Of a DNA stretch of 64,000 nucleotides, positions 30,894-46,664 are shown in pieces. The stretch's first letter is position 1. Each line of letters begins with the position of its first letter. Source of the DNA: Strigamia acuminata (lineage: Eukaryota; Arthropoda; Chilopoda; Geophilomorpha; Linotaeniidae). The notes under the pieces were generated by a model that did no database searches, had not been told where the DNA came from, and saw only the letters and a program-made list of their open reading frames with translations. A program made the translations under genes and the position numbers. The stretch is from contig OX442315.1 in the NCBI GenBank assembly GCA_949358305.1, positions 27,864,427 through 27,928,426 on the forward strand, given 5' to 3'.

Positions 30894-33800
30894 CTGTATA
30901 TGTAATAATAAAAAAAAAGAAAAAATATTTTTCAATTAAAGAAAATAATAAAATAAATAAAATGCAGTTATTTTGTTTCTTAATTGGTTATATTTCCGCA
31001 CCTGAAAACTTAAATGCTGTTAATTAAAAACCTACAATAACTGAAAATAATAATTTAAATAATAATAAAAATATTAGATTTATAAAACATTTTTAATTAA
31101 AGTACAAAATTGTTTATTAAACAAAATCCACAATATATTATGGAAAATATTTAAAATATTTAAAAATATTGCTCATACCATTTCTCTACAGTAACGAAAA
31201 AATTAAATTAAACATCAAAAAATTAATTAAAAATTGATTGACATTCGGTTTAAAGAGGATTTCATCCGCCTCATAAAATGTCAGAAGCATTTAAAACAAT
31301 AATTAGCTTGATCCACTTTGATTTGACGCTTAATTGCAATCGATTACCTATCAATTAAAGCAATAAAACCACGTACGAAATATATTTAAATCCCCTTTCC
31401 TTTAATTATACTTCCTTTCAAAACGTAAAGAAACGAGCTCTGACATCTACTTTAATCTCGCCTGATGATAACAAGTCTCTGTGGTCAAGGGGTCAGCAAA
31501 TGTGATAGTGAATGCATCTGGCAGATTCCACCAAGCTGACCTGCCATTGCCTCTTGTCTCTGCGATCACTTCTCCAAATCCCCTGCACAGGGTGCAATTC
31601 CCCTTTCTGCTAATTGCCTCGTGGCACACTTGCTACACTCCTTGACCGAGGTTGCGAGGGCAGTGCTCATGTTGACAATCACATTCCCATTATAACCTAA
31701 CCAAACAGTCAAATTTGACGGTCAAGTTTTGACCGCCTACTCTATCAATTTAAAAATCGAAAATGTATAAATTTTTAAATGATCCTCTATGAACAATCAA
31801 TCAGGTTCATTTGCTGATTTAAAAATTATTATTTTTTGCGATTTTAACAGTTAACACAAATAGTGCTGACTTGATACTATGCCCAATGTTAGGACAGCGT
31901 TAAATCGAGGCGATACAGTAATTTGATTATTTCTACATAGCTTGAAGCAAATGAACATAACTTAGTGCTTATTCTCAATGGAAAGCAATTAATTCGCTTA
32001 ACCACCAAACGATTTCATCTAAGCAAACCTAAATGCCTGAAGATCGAAGCTGTTTATTGTGAACCGCTTGGGAATAGCACTTTCAAATTTGTCGATTTTC
32101 CTCTCTTTACTTTAACAAGAAAAAACGGCTACTAAATTGTTTAATGACGTCTAGCAGTAAAGCAAATTAGAATTTTAACTAAACGTCAGCAACATAAGAT
32201 TTTTTTAAAATCAATTTTTAAAATCCCAGTTTCTTACAAATTATCCAAAGAAAAACATCACTTAGTCAAAAAGGCTTAAATGTGCTACAATGTAGCTTCA
32301 GCATCTATTTCATAAAATAAATAACGCTCTCTCTCTCCAAATTGCGAAATAAACGCCGCAAAATGCAATGGCAAATTTCTGCACGTGCTAGATAGGAAAG
32401 CCTAACCAGGCGCAGGAGGAGCTTTTCCCAGCTTAAGATTTCCGACCAATTTGGATCAAGACAAGACGCAATATTGCTGCGAAAAGAAATTCGCCAACAC
32501 AACACCACTACACACCAAAACAGTGTAATGGCCGTCAAAAACCTAATGCAAAGTAAACAACCCGAAATTACATTAGCGCAAGTATTGTCATTTCGCTATT
32601 ATCGATTGGAGTAAAAGTCGTCGTCACGTCGTTGTCGCGTGAAAGATTCCAAACTTTCCTCTTCACACGATGTCGAAACTATAGTGAATTGCTTTCGGGC
32701 TCTTAATGCGTTTCCAATGGTATAATCGGCAGCAGCACTCTCGTAGCCGTTATGGCTCCCATTCAACAAGCATGCATCTAAGGAGAGATTTCATCGCCTG
32801 ATGGTTAATTACATTTAATAACGCTCCTCCTCCACTTCTGTTCTGATGCTTCAATAATCATCTCTCCCTTCTCTTTCAGCTGCTATGTCTGTGTGTGTGC
32901 TTCAACAAACTTTCTCGTTTGTTCAAACAGCGTGCAAAAGAAAGAGAGCCTCTTTCCCCATAAATATTTCAATCAACAATTCATGTCAACCGGCGAAAAA
33001 AAAAAAATTAACTTTGCTCTCCACAATGTGCCCATACGTTCCGAGAATGCAGTTCCAGTTGTTGCAGTGTACACCTCAATCTAATAAGGCAACCATTTTC
33101 TTTACTTCTTCGAGGCAATACCATTAAGGCGCCGGCACCACGCTCCTTACTTTGCCAATTACGAGTGACGGATGAGAAAACCAAATTAAGAGAAACTTTT
33201 GAAAAAGTTATCATTCTCGTCTTCAAACTACTTATTTCCTTTCTTCTCCTAATCCCTACACGTTTATTCAAGTTAAACCCGTAGTAATAATCACCAGTGA
33301 AAGTCAAAACACATTTCAGTGTTTCTAAATGGAAATTTCACTTCAATTGAAATCTCCTCATTTTAACCTTCAAAAACGCGTTTAAAAATGTTTAAAGAAA
33401 AAAAAAAAAGATTAAAATTAATGAATTCCAAATAGTAAAATAAAAAAAAGAAAGAAAAAAAAGGCCATCAACATCTCTATAAAAAAATCTAACACTTTTT
33501 ATTACCGAACATTTACCCGCTGTTTGCAGTAAAACGCATCAAAACAAGCGGAACAAATTTATAACGACATCGACAGAAGAAATTATTTGCTAAAAAGATG
33601 ACGGCAGATGATGACAAAAGAAGCAGAAAGAAAAATCTCCAACTCCCCCTCCGTTTTTTTATTTTCTCCCTCACTTCTCTTCCTAAACATCTCCTGCCCG
33701 AGGACTTTCACAGATGGAGCCACTAAAATCCCAAATCACTGAAGCTTTTTTGTATTCATAGAATTTTTATCACTTGGAAAAAATCTGCGGGTGTCAGGTG

Positions 33801-36800
33801 AAGTTGAAGAATAAAACGAGTCACGCAGACATATTTATTCCAGCAACAACTTCAAATTTTAAAATTTAAAAAATATTAAAGTTGCTATGCAAATTCTCCA
33901 TTTAGAAAGTTAAAAGAAAAAAAGACAAGTGAAGAAGGGTAATTTGTGAAGTTATCTTTATCCTTGTACACACAAGCGGATCAACGGACCACGCAGAGCA
34001 GCATCCCCCTATGGCAATTTCTCTTCCCATTTCATTATTCATGGCCTGGTGTCTAACACAAAAGCCCGTGCCTACTTTTTTCCCCACACCTCTACTCTTC
34101 CTTTCTTTTTAAAACTGTGTATTTTATATCATCCAAAAAAGTGTGAGGATAAAAGAACGTCGAATAGAGATAAGAAATGCCAGTTCACTATACTCTAAAT
34201 GTACAATCGCAAAGCGAAAGAGAAGAGGAAGAAAAAAAAATTTAAAAATAAAGAAAATAAAGAGTGAACTGAAACAGAATACGAATTCTTTTATAAAACT
34301 GCTTGTTGACAATATATTGGATTTCTTTATTTTTTTAATTTTAGAAAAATAATAAAAACGACGATTTATTTTTTTATTTTTTTTATTTTTTATTTCAACT
34401 TTTGTTTCAAATCAATAAAATATTTCATTAAAAATAAAATCTAAAAAAATTTCCAGAAAAATTCATTTCTTTTTTATATTATTGATTTTTTTAAAAAAAT
34501 ATATATATACACACGGCAAGCAAAAAGTAGAAAAAAATTCATAAGATAAAAAGCAGCCTAAATTAAAAATTAAAAACAAAGTGCAATGGGTTTTATTCTT
34601 GTGAAGAATAATAAAAAGATAAACTTTATATATATTTTTTTTTCTAACGCCTCAGTGCATTCGTCATGGTTTAATTACACGGGTCTCACATTCATACATA
34701 GTAAAGCTAAGTGCATTGATTGTTGTGGAATCCGCTCGTGTGTGCATTCAAAACACAGTTTACCACACCCACTGTAGAAATAAATTTCCTCGTCTAAGTA
34801 ATTCTTTTTAAAAATAATTCACTTTAATTGGTAGCAAATTTAACATTCAGTTTTATAAATGGCTTTACACATATGTGACGACCTTTTAAGATGTGAAAAA
34901 GAATAAAAGAACATGTTCATATCTTGAACCCAGCAACATATTTTTCTCCACAGGAATACACAAGAGAAACCCTTAATGATAAATAGAAACGAAGAAGAGA
35001 AAATTTTTTTGCGTAATTAGCTCTTTTTGTCGGCGAGTGATTCTGCAGAATTAATTATTAAAACTCAACAGCGAGAAATTCTGTGTCTACTTAAACAAAT
35101 TAAAAAAAAACCAAACCAGAAGAAGTACAAAGCATTTCTTATCATTCTTACCTTGCCAAATAAAAAGGAAAAAAGGCAGAAGGCATTAAATGCTAATTAG
35201 TAATTATTCAACAATTGTTTTAACTTTTAAAACTTTAAAAATGATTGATGGAAATAAAGATAGGACTTAATCCATCATTCATAAGGAACATTTGGTTAAG
35301 ATTTTTATCTCAGTTTTGTTAACTCAGCATAAAGCTTCTTAACGGAAATTCAAATCGACGGTTTTCAACGTTGAAAATTGAAATAAATTAAACAATTGGA
35401 CAGGAAAAAAAACATCTTCAATGTATTACTCAAGTTAGAATAATTTATCCCCTAATTAGCATTAATTATCCTAAAACTTCAACGAAGCAGAAAACACTTG
35501 AGAATATAAGGATCTTAAAATTATTGTCATTTTTCATACTCCGCCAATAGCAGTTCATTCAACCGTAAAACCAAAAACATGTAAGGTAATTAATACCACT
35601 TGTGACTTGAGTTTACGATGTTAATTTTTTTTTAAAAAACCTGTAACAAAAAAAAATATAAAGAAATAAAGGTTTTTAACCCTCCCAACGTTCAAAACAT
35701 TATTAATAAAGCCCTAGCTTTAAATTCAACCAACCGAATTACAAATCATTAATTTTACGAAGCAAAAAAAAAAATTATTAGAAAAAGTGCAGAATCATTT
35801 TTTTTTATTTCTCCACCGGTTGTTTTTCAGGTATAAAACTTAATCACTTAATAAAAAAAAGACCAAAAGAGAGAAAAACAGAGACACACACGAGCAAGCA
35901 ATTTCATCGCTTTTCCTATGGGGTAAAACTTGTCTCGGACCTTTCTAACAAACGAATGACCATCAGACTAAAAACATCTTCGCCCAAAATTTTTTATGGT
36001 GGTGCTAGAAGGTTATAACATTTATAGAACCTCGCAGAAATTGCTTCCCCAATAAAAGAAACTACTACGCACACTTCATAAAAAAACAGCCAAGAATTAC
36101 TACTTGATAATTGCACAGCAATTCAATGCAAGAGGGCGTCGTCTCTTTCCCTGCAATTATAAAACACCCATTTAAATGTTTACAACCAGTCTCCAATCAC
36201 GTGTGTGATTTTCGCAGCAATCTGCAATCCCAACGAACACATCATCAACTTAAAACAAACAAAAATAAAAATAGAAAACCAATGAAAACTGGTGCGTTGC
36301 CAAAACCCGAAGCAATCATGTGAAAAGTCATCGGAGGTCCACTACTGTAAACATGACTCCATTTTACAAAATGTAATGTCAACATCTAAAATCGATTGTT
36401 AAAATCCCTTTCAATTGAAAGCAACACCTGCTTCACCTTTACTCTCCAAACATTATCCCCCACTCGTACAAATCGATCCCATCCACAAACTTAGTGCAAT
36501 TGGAATTCGATTTTTCTAATCACATCACACGACTTGTTGCACCGAGCCCTTCCTGGAGTCATTAAATATTTCGAAAAAAACACCTCGAAAATCCATGTTT
36601 CCCAAACTCCTCTTTTCATCAGCAACCCAACACCTGACAGACTTAATATATCAAGCAAAAAGAAAAGAAAAGATCAACGTCGTACAATTCAACTGTCAAT
36701 TTACGCCTTGCTTTTTTCAATTTGAACAAAGAGAAAAGAAAATGAAATTGAACTGGATAGAAGACGGCGGCGGGTCTATTCTTCTGCCTCCGGTTTATTA

Positions 36801-39800
36801 CCTGAGTTCTTAAGGCTTCATTCACCTCTCCGCCATAACACCGTCTTTGATATGTTATTATTGTGCACCACGTTTTCCGTTCCTGGGAGCAACAAAATGT
36901 GGACGAAAAAAAAAATATATAAAAAGAAAATATAAAAAAAAAAGTGTGCTGAGGGAGTAAAAGAGGAAAAAAATTCTACTTCCATTACATCGGGTTGTTG
37001 TTGGGAGAAAGTGGCTGATGAAATGCCCTCAGACCGAGTGCTGCATTACAACTGCGCCACATTCAACTCCATCCGTCCAATCTTACGCACTTTAGATGTC
37101 TTGTACCCTTGACACTTGGACTTAAAGGTAAAGCTAATCCATCATATTTTAACAGCTAAGTGAACCCACGATCGTGATTGAAAGCACATACTTTGTTTTC
37201 CGTTTCAAATCAACCAACTGCCCTCTATCGCTCGACACCATACACAAAAATCTGGCATAATCGATGCGCGAGGCACCACCTGCCTCATCTGCCACCCCCA
37301 TACCCATACGTCGGTCTTATCATAAACGTCTGAAGCGGCATACCCGTCTTATCTAAAGAGCGCAGTCGTCCAATGATAGAAAGCTTGTTTGTCTTGGCTG
37401 TTTCCAGCCCCAACATGAACAAGCAACAAAATCAAAGTCTGATGCCGCTTCTCATTCTGCTTGGTTACTTCACTCCAACCGTACACAGCCTAAACTAACG
37501 TTGCTCCTGTCCCCGCTTTTTCCCCTCACCGGCCTTCATTCAAAGAAATAAGGCTGCATTAGAGCGAACACAAAATCGCTTTTACCACATAACAAAAACT
37601 TTTCTTATGGAATTTTTTATTCAACTTGAGCTTCCGTCAGACAGACACGGCTCCTAGGTCGAAACCAAATCTAGAAAACAAGATAGTAAAATGGAAAGAC
37701 TAAAATACTATCCAAGTTTTGTAAATTTATCACCAAATCCAAGTGTTTGTCCGTGTCCTCTCTGCTCTATCACACAAACCCAGCACTTCTGTAGCTAAGC
37801 TCGCAATTCTTCATGCTCGTTCTTCTTTGTCACTTCGTTTGAACTAGATATGTACATTTGTAGAGTGTAGTGTGACAACCAATTTAACTTGTGTTTTCAG
37901 ATAACGATACAAAGACGAATGTTGCTCTAAGAAGTAATGATAGATGACACTTCTTAAATTACTCTAGTGCATGTGTATGCCATGCTACGTAAGTAAAAAA
38001 TTTGTTTTCATAGTGAATTTTAGATCATATTTACCATTGGTTTAAACAGGTAAGTTTTCTTTACTTAGCTTTTTAATAAGAGAGGCTAAATCATGTCATA
38101 GTTACTCTGGTAATAAATTTTTTAAACTTCCTGGATTTTTCTCCTTGCTGCATTTTTCATCATATTTGATATCAAATTTTCAAATTTCCATTTCAGTCTT
38201 TCAACAAAATGTCATTTTTTTCTACGTGTCCTGATATGATTCCCCTTAATTTTCCAATATCTGCAGCAGAAATCTTTTAATTTTAGATGTCTTGTTAGTT
38301 GTAGGCGTGCGCATCGAATGGAACCACCAATTAACTCGGCATGGTGAATATTCCTCCCGCTCTATTTGGTACCTGAACTAAACAGCACATCCGGTACTAA
38401 TAAATGAATAAAGACCGTGTCCTTTTTTGCATACGAAAGCAGTTTGCAAACGCTCGCCGATGCTACGTACTATTTAGAATTCAGTAGCAGCATTTAGAAA
38501 TTAAAACCCAAATTGCATTTAATCCTTTTAAGAGTTCTGTTTGTAATCTGGTTATGAAAACCGATCGCAACTAATTCGTTTTTAATGCATTTTCTTGCTG
38601 AAAGCCAATCTTCAAAAAAGAAAAGTTGAATTGCATTATTTGTCTTGTTTTTAAAATTGCAGCGTTGTCTTTAAATTAAAATCATTTCAAATTTCATGCC
38701 TTCAAATAACCTCCGAGTAATAAAATTACATGTAAATGCCTAAAACCCCATGCATCAAATCAACATAAAACGGCTTCGCGAACACAATTTAATGGTTTTA
38801 AAAGCAAATCCAATTTTTCAAAAAGCCCATTCTACGACTGGTAATGCCATAACATTAACGACTCTCCTTTTGTGTTTTTCCTTCCCCTACTTTCGTTAAA
38901 AGAACACACGCACACACGCTCACACACACACACAAACAGCTGGAAACAAGTCTCCACTCTAATAACCATCATGCCACTATCATTACTCACGCCTGCCCAG
39001 ACTGTGCACCCAACTCAAAATAGGCTGTCACCACTCAACACTGTCACCAACCACATATTGAATTCTTCTATTCTCCATTTTCATGAGATATTTCTTTTTT
39101 CCCACCTAACAATTTTTTTTCCGTATGTGATCTGAAACCTATACAGATTATAATTTTTTTTCTCCTCATATTGTGCTCTTCAGAACGCGACCCTTCGACC
39201 TGTACAGCGACACCAACTGCTTCCACAAGTACAAAAAATACTCATCAGTACCCAGAATGCATCTAAAGCAATTCTCCAGAGAAAAACCTCTGACTGCAGA
39301 ACTAATGACAATGACAACCCACGTGTCCCTAACTTCCCATCACTTTCTACCGCAATTCTGCCCTTTAACCCTTTCGTTTCAAAACAAAACGAGCACTGAC
39401 TCAAGCATCGCTTACATTTCAAGTCCATCTCTCGACTTAATTAAAACCTAAAATTTAAAAGAGCGAAAATGACTTCTGCACTTAGTATTATGAAGAAAAT
39501 CCAGTCGTGAAAACACGGACTAGTGAAAGAAGTGCTCAGAAATGACTCTTTATGCATTCGGTTGGACAACATAATTAATGTCGAGACGCGCACCAGGAAG
39601 CGAAGAAAACGCGTACTGGGGAATTAAAGCATTAATGAACGGATTAATCAAGTGTAAGGGGACGAGGTAAAGCCCGTGCATTACTACAGATGCGCGTGCT
39701 AGTGGTCGAGAAATAAGATTAGATTGGCCAATGAAAACTAGACAAAAAAGCACGTTCCGGGCGCGAGTGACCACAACTTAATTCCCATCGTTCCTTGCTC

Positions 39801-42800
39801 ACAACAAATAAGTAGACATAGACAAATCCTAAGTTTCTAACTAATCTTCAAGCGAGAATTTAAGTAAACAAACTTCCATGTGAAATGCTCATAATTCATT
39901 GCAAATTTACTAAAAGCACCGCCTTGCCTAACTGCCAAGAGATTCAGCTTTGCTACAAGAAAACTAGTTTCAAACGTCGGCGGCTTGAATTAGAAATATT
40001 TATAGCCTGGTAATTATACAAAACCAGGCAAAATTACAAAATGCATAGAGTTGAACTTTAAAGTATTTCACACGTTTAACAATTGAAAATTTCGTGTTTT
40101 ACACGAGATTTGCATTTCCTGAATAGTTCACCAACACCGGACACACTAATCTATAATAAAAATATGACTTAAATCTCATTAGACGCAATCCAAAAAAGCG
40201 TCATGTTTAAGTTAGCCTGAGAAATAATTTAACGCAACACGAGTAAAACGCCGATAGCACGAACGTTCCAAATGCACCTGGTGTTTCTATTATGCAGCTA
40301 ATATATACTTAATATTCGATCGTAAGTGATTGTTCCCACCTTTACCGAGCATGCAATTTGCATGCTAATCTGCTTTTATATTTCCAAATTCATAAAACAA
40401 AAATTCATAAAAAAGAAGATAAAAAAGTAAGAAAACTCGTTAAGAAATTATTAAGAATGCTCCATATTGGAATATTAGAACGAAGATAAAAAAAATCACA
40501 AAAAAAAGAAAGAAAAAAAATTTCCAAAATGAATAGAGCTCCAAGAATACCCGGTTGGATATTGCGTTTCGCTCATTTAACAAGCCACAAAATGATTTTG
40601 AAAATAATTTCTGCGCACAATCTCAGTGCCCCCTCCTTCCCGTTTTTTCACTGGTTCACTTAACCCGAGGCGCTCGTAATAGCACTGCCCGTATACTTTC
40701 TCGCCAAAAACCTTAATTGGAACGCGGCTCTTGCCAAGTGGGCCCTTCTTATACTTAAACACTGTGAATGAAAGCTGTAAAAGACTATTGCGTGGGCGTA
40801 ATGCGAAACAAATGGGGGTGCAGCGGCGTCTGACTCCCCTCAGAAAAAATTGTTCCAAGGGAACTATTTGTGTCCTGACTCAACCACACCAGGCTCACGA
40901 ACACGCCTCGGGCGCCATCTATCACGAACCAATTTATCAATCTGTTGTGCACCATAATGACTCCCACATCTTCCTTATATTCCACACCCCGATGGGAATC
41001 AATGACTAACACGCACTGCTTGACCTCATCCAATTTCTCTCCTTGCACCATCACCTTATTTCCCTTAACCCGTTTCTCCCTGCAGCCTGCACGTCCACAA
41101 AACCCATTGAAACAAAGAAACCTCTCTTTGTCCTTGATGATAACGATAACCGCACTATTTACCAAGAAACTTGGCAATTAGATTAGAAACGAGAAAAACA
41201 AAAGCCTCTGCATTTGCTTTAACCAAAATGGTCAAAGACATTTGGTGAGTCTAATTCAATGGGCCGGAAGAGAGGCTTTTTCCTTCACATTACGCCTTAG
41301 CTTTACCCCAACCCTATGCACAAAAGGTCTTAGATGGGAGTCTTAAAGTCGGAAAGATTCATCTAATAAAAGCTTGCTGATAAACATTTCCATGCAACAT
41401 TAACTCTGACAATAAAAGGACGACAAAAAAATCGCAAAAAATAAATTTTTTATAAAAAAATCAAGAAAAATCCTTTTGTTTAACGTCGGATTGCGGCAGT
41501 TAAAAGGTCATTTATGGTGCACCTCGAGAGTTGCTAGGTAAACCTCAGCAAAGCAAGGCTGATTGACGAAACGGATTTGTGTCTAAACAAATCAGCTTAA
41601 AAGGCATCTTAGCGATAGAGATGGATTAAGGTAGGAAAAAAAAATCCTGCGGATCAAATGGGTAATTCCCATCAAAAATTAGGATTCACGCACTGCCCAG
41701 CACACACAGCACTAAAAGCGGCATTTATATACACATATAAAGCTAAAAGCTAATTTAGAATTCACATCAATGATAAAATGAAAAACAGGAACGATTGATA
41801 CCCGCAATGCAGGTACAGTATAATGATCAATGCTGTGTTGCGTAATGCAGAAGCTGACCATCAGGATCATCTTCAATGCACCTGTTCAAAGCAGGCGATA
41901 CAGCAGACATACAAAGCTGTCGTGTGAACTAGGCTTTGCCCAGATATGAGAATCCATATTTTTGCAAAATAAATTTATTTGGAAGAAAAAAATTATATAT
42001 ATAAAATTTCATAAACTGCATACCATCTAAAGAAAATAAATAAAATTTCTATGTTTGTTATCGCGAGTTAAGTTTTGATGTGTTATGAATCCGAGAGAAC
42101 GTCGTGCAAAAACAAAAACATTAAAAACGAGGAAAACTTTTTTAATCAAGCGACCAAGCGGGGCCAATGTAAACAACAAAAATCTACCGGTAGATTAACT
42201 AAGTTTTTCCTAAACAACAAATTTCGGTCAACCGTTTAAATAAATTATTTGTCATTAATTTTAGTTAAGCGAAATTGCCGCTCCGATCTGTTGGAAATCT
42301 AACATAGCCACTGCAATCATCAAGAAAAGTGCTGCTGAAAGCACTTTCAAAGTGAGAAACGCGACCACAGGAGTCACTTTCGGCAAATAGTGTTTTTTCG
42401 CTTCATACTGTACTTTCCAAAATTGCATCACACACGGTCGCTCGAAAAAAAGAAGAGAAAAGAAAGACGGAAAGAGTTTTAACTTAAGAGAAAAAAAAAT
42501 AAATGTATTTTTTTTTTAAGCTTTTATCATTATTCATCAAAACGCCCTGAAGATGATACAACGAAAATACATTATCATATCAGTCGAGGACATCTCAACA
42601 ATTTCCCGCAAAGACATGGGCGAAGATCCATCTGCAAATTTAAATCCATTGATCTCTTTTTCGATCGATGCGATCCTACTTATCCGCAAAAAAAATAATA
42701 AAAAATAATAATAACAAGAAAAGAAGGAGAGTAGAACAAATTAAACATTTCTGCCGCTTATATACTCTCATTACTGGAATGAATTGCAACTTTGTTCATG

Positions 42801-45800
42801 TGACACGAACGACACCCGTTTCGAGTCGCTCGACATTTGCGCCTAGTCGCAACATTTCACGTAACAACGAGACGCAGGGCGGAGGGAGGAAAATGTCGAA
42901 ACCACGCAACAAATTGCACTTTCCTCCTTTAGCCCCGCCTATTCCACGAAGGAGTTTGTAGTATAGTGGGTGCGCTAACTGAGGAAGCGAAGGTGGTTAG
43001 GTCTTTGTGACTGTCTTTAATTAGACTCAACCTGAAGCCCAACCCTCTCAAGTAATTACGGGGCAAATAAACAGTTCGCTCCTATCTGTCACTTCATCAG
43101 ACGGACGAGCAGAGCGAAGGCAATATAATATATGCGACCCAGTTGAAGAGGAATCAGGAGAAAGAAACTTGTTTCCAACAGATAAGACAACATACAATTT
43201 CGTTCTACTATAATTTCATGGCATGTGACACATTACACGATAAAACAAAATCATTGCACCAGCACACGATAAAGGCTCTTTACCGGCACTTCCTCTTTCA
43301 AGCGTGAGAAGTGTCGCCAATAAAGAAGAGATAGAAAAGTAAATTGTGAATTGTCTCCCAATTCCAATTTCCATGAAAATATCGGGTTGTGTAAAGTCGA
43401 AAGTAAAGAGAAAAATTGCGGTATATGACACCGGAAAGAGTTGGTCATCGACCGGTCATCCGGAATGCTGACTCCGGCCTCTAGGGTTCGCCTTCTCGCA
43501 ATAGATGGAAAATCGTCAAGCTGTGCCAAGTTTAATCATGTGCTTGTCGTCGCCACCTCACCCTCGACGGCACGGTCAGCATGTGAAATGAGGTTATAGA
43601 GTGAGAAAAGGAATAAAAGAATAAAAAAAGAAAGACTCGTGTCATTTTTCTGCTTCGTTAGGCTGTCACTTGACAGTGAAATAAAACAGAAAAAAAGTGT
43701 GTTTTATCTTTCATTTTGTTTAAATCCGTGACATTTTCCCAATACGTGTGTTCATTCCATGCCCGGTTTTGCAGTAAAAATGAAAGAGGCGAGGAAAATG
43801 GAAAAAAAAAATTGCAGGAAAAATGTTAATGTAAAAGAAATTAATGGCAGTTCGTGAAAAGAATAAGCAATTTTATAGAATGTTATGTTTTAGAAAAGAA
43901 AAAAAAAACGAGAAAAGAGAAAAAATAAACATATGAAAAGTGTTTTGTGCACGAAATGCATTTCTTACTATTCTTTCTTCTATATTATTTAAAAAGATAT
44001 CGGAAACAACAGCGAAAAAGTGCGCAAACGCATGTTTTTCGAGATCACGAGAATAGATTCAAAAAGCAATTAAATCAGTGTTAGAAGAAAAACATCTTAG
44101 AGAATGTGTTTGGACAGAAAAGTGATTTGGAAAAAAAAATCAATTGCGAAACCGACAAAATCTGAAGAAAGGAAGAGAAGAGAGAAGAGAGAAAAAAGTG
44201 GAGACGTGATGGATTGCACATATCTCCACATTTCCTACAATCACCTTTTCCAATCACAACAACATCAAAACAATCCTCCATTACCTCAGTTCGAGCTGAA
44301 TCAATAAGTTTAAATCAATATTCTCAATTCTACATTTTAAATTAAATATGTTATTGAAATTTTCAAACTTCATTTCTTTTGGCTCAAAAATAAAATGGAA
44401 TAAAAACGCCTGTTCCATGAGTTCATCAACCTTCAAAACGACTGCACAGATCCATGGAAGCGGGAGGCGACAAAATTAAATTCCCGCCGGTGCCTTCTTT
44501 CACCGACTTTTCCCTCGACCCCCTTCAACTCTTCCTGACGTATAACGAGGCAAAAACTCAGAAGAATGAATCCCTAGAGTAGTCACCCACGCATGAAATT
44601 TTAGACCTTGCTCACCCGAGTTTCACTTTCTTCATTAAAAACTTTTAACGTTTTTTCTTCACCTTAAGTAAAATGAAACTCCACCTACACGCTAAGAAAG
44701 AGCCGCACCGGCATTTGCTTTACATATTTTGTAATATCTTAACAACATTGTGAAATTTTAAATTCTGTTTTATCTCCAACAACTCAAACTAACTTTGAGT
44801 CGTACTTCAATTATACACGATTAAAGAGGTTCTACGTAATAAAATGCTGCACAGAAATTCCACAAAATGTAACTTTTATTTGAGAAAATCGTTTTTACTT
44901 AAAATTCAATATTTAAATCTAAAATATTCATAAAAATTAAAGAAAGATTTTGAAAAATACATCGATTCACAATAGAAAACGGAAATTCGTTAAAAACTAA
45001 TATTCTAGCGATGGATTTATATCATTTTTCGTTATTAAATTACGATAGTCCAAACTTTCAACTATTTTTATTTTAAATTATACTAAACACTTTAAAGTTA
45101 AAAGGAAAACAAAAGCATAAATCCACGAAAATTCTACAAAAAGCCATTAAATAAATAGTGAATTTCTTGGAAAAAAAATCAAGCAAATGGAGTTGACAAA
45201 CTGCACAGTCAGACAAGTCCTAACTCAATTTACCTACTATTCTCAAAGTGTGAAAAGACAGCTTTAAAAAACAAATAAAGTGCTGTTAGTCATTTGCACT
45301 AATTCTTAAATAAATGCCAACCAAACCAACTGCAACAAGAAGTAAAACAAAAGTTAAAATGAAAACGAAGAAAACGTTTTAAACAACTGAAAACGCTTTA
45401 AACAAACACGGCAATATTAAGAGTGACGCTAAATGCCCATAAATTTCTTTTGCCATTCACACGTAGCCATGTGTGAATAACAAAATGTGACAAAAGATCA
45501 CTATGTAACCAATGGAAGCATAAAAGCCATCTTATGGGCGTAAACGTCCATTTGCCCAGTTCCCATTGAGGGCAAAAGAGGATAGCTTGTCAATAGTTCC
45601 ATTCTGCCATTCCATTTCCTGACGCCTATTTGGGTGGCAGGCCAAAAGAGTGTTAAGGGGCTCGTCAACAAGAGGTCCGAGACCTCGTCCCAACTGGCAA
45701 TACCTTTCCTCACAATCACCACTGCCAATAAAAAGCACAAAAGAAAGAGCAAAAACATCCAAAAGAATCCCTTTGATCACTGCATTAACAAGTCACGTCC

Positions 45801-46342
45801 ACTTACTTTTCCAAACCAACTTACTTTTTACAAAGATAAAAAAACGAATTTTATGTTTAACTTTTTAAGAAAATTATTTTCGTATACATCAAAATTGTCA
45901 ATTAAAAAAGAAAATGTCCGTCGGTTGCATTTATTAATGTGCAAAGAATGGCTCTTCGCGGTTGCTGATTGCCATAGCAACCATCAGTGATCCTGGCAGG
46001 CGCATGCGCACCGATGCCCTCTGGCAGCTGTATCCAAGCACATTAAGCTGGAATAGGAAGAATGGGGAAACAGAGAAAATTTCTGTCATCGTTAGAATTG
46101 TTCCAACTGCAAGTGCGCACGCTCCAACTGCAATGGCATTCAGACATCCGCATCATTTGAATAATTTGACTTCTCTTTATAATAAGAAAGAAAGCAAACC
46201 ATTCATCTCACCTCTGAATGGTTCACACGTATTATACAAGACCTTTAAGTCAACTAAGACTAACCTTTTACATGCCAACCGTCACATAAATAATTACAAA
46301 TTTTGTTAGTAATTAGGTAGCAAAATTAAAATATTAATAAAT
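30894..46342 (-). other. Large cadherin intron, part 1
   Basis: About 15 kb of AT-rich sequence with no exon carrying cadherin motifs on the minus strand. Contents noticed: GC-richer patches at 31440-31660, 39170-39430, 40620-41110 and 42790-42960; a CA-rich run at 38904-38935; and a cluster of X-box-like and NRF1-like motifs at 45960-46009. Open frames in these patches are short and match nothing known to me. Confidence 0.6.
38904..38935. repeat. (CA)n-rich simple repeat
   Basis: Interrupted CA dinucleotide run in the large intron. Confidence 0.85.
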
Positions 46343-46464
46343 GATGTTAACTTATGGCTTGTCTAATTTTTAAATAAATAAATAGTACCTTTAAGAAAAA
46401 AACACCAGAGGTATGACCACTATATACTGTAAAGGCTACGAAGAGAGCCAATCCCCAGTCTAAT
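46343..46464 (+). repeat. Left terminal inverted repeat (46.3-kb element)
   Basis: About 122 bp; the inner 30 bases match the other end without a gap, the outer part contains a 7-base indel and scattered substitutions. Confidence 0.8.
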
Positions 46465-46664
46465 AAAAAACACACTGAAGTTTACAAAAAATTGAGGTAT
46501 CAACACCGAGATTACCGAGGGTGATTTTAATCCATCTGGAAGAGACTGCCTCAAAAGGAAAAGAAGCCGAAATAAATAATTGTCTCGTATCCTTGCGGAT
46601 TGAAATAGTGAAATCTAAGTACTCGCAAAGAGTTATGACTGGACACAATTCCCTATCATGAAAT

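Noticed and set aside
31447-31629. 60-codon minus-strand frame in a GC-richer island near the paired exons
   Set aside because: Considered as a missing upstream cadherin exon but it has no cadherin motifs and ends in a stop rather than a donor.
39304-39323. N-D-N-D-N-P-like cadherin linker string on the plus strand
   Set aside because: Wrong strand for the gene, no flanking cadherin strands and no suitable splice sites; short chance match.
40785-41177. 130-codon minus-strand frame in a GC-richer patch
   Set aside because: No recognisable domain, no adjoining exon with matching phase; the opposite strand is open as well.
45532-45780. 82-codon minus-strand frame
   Set aside because: Overlapping open frames on the same strand, no domain, no splice signals.
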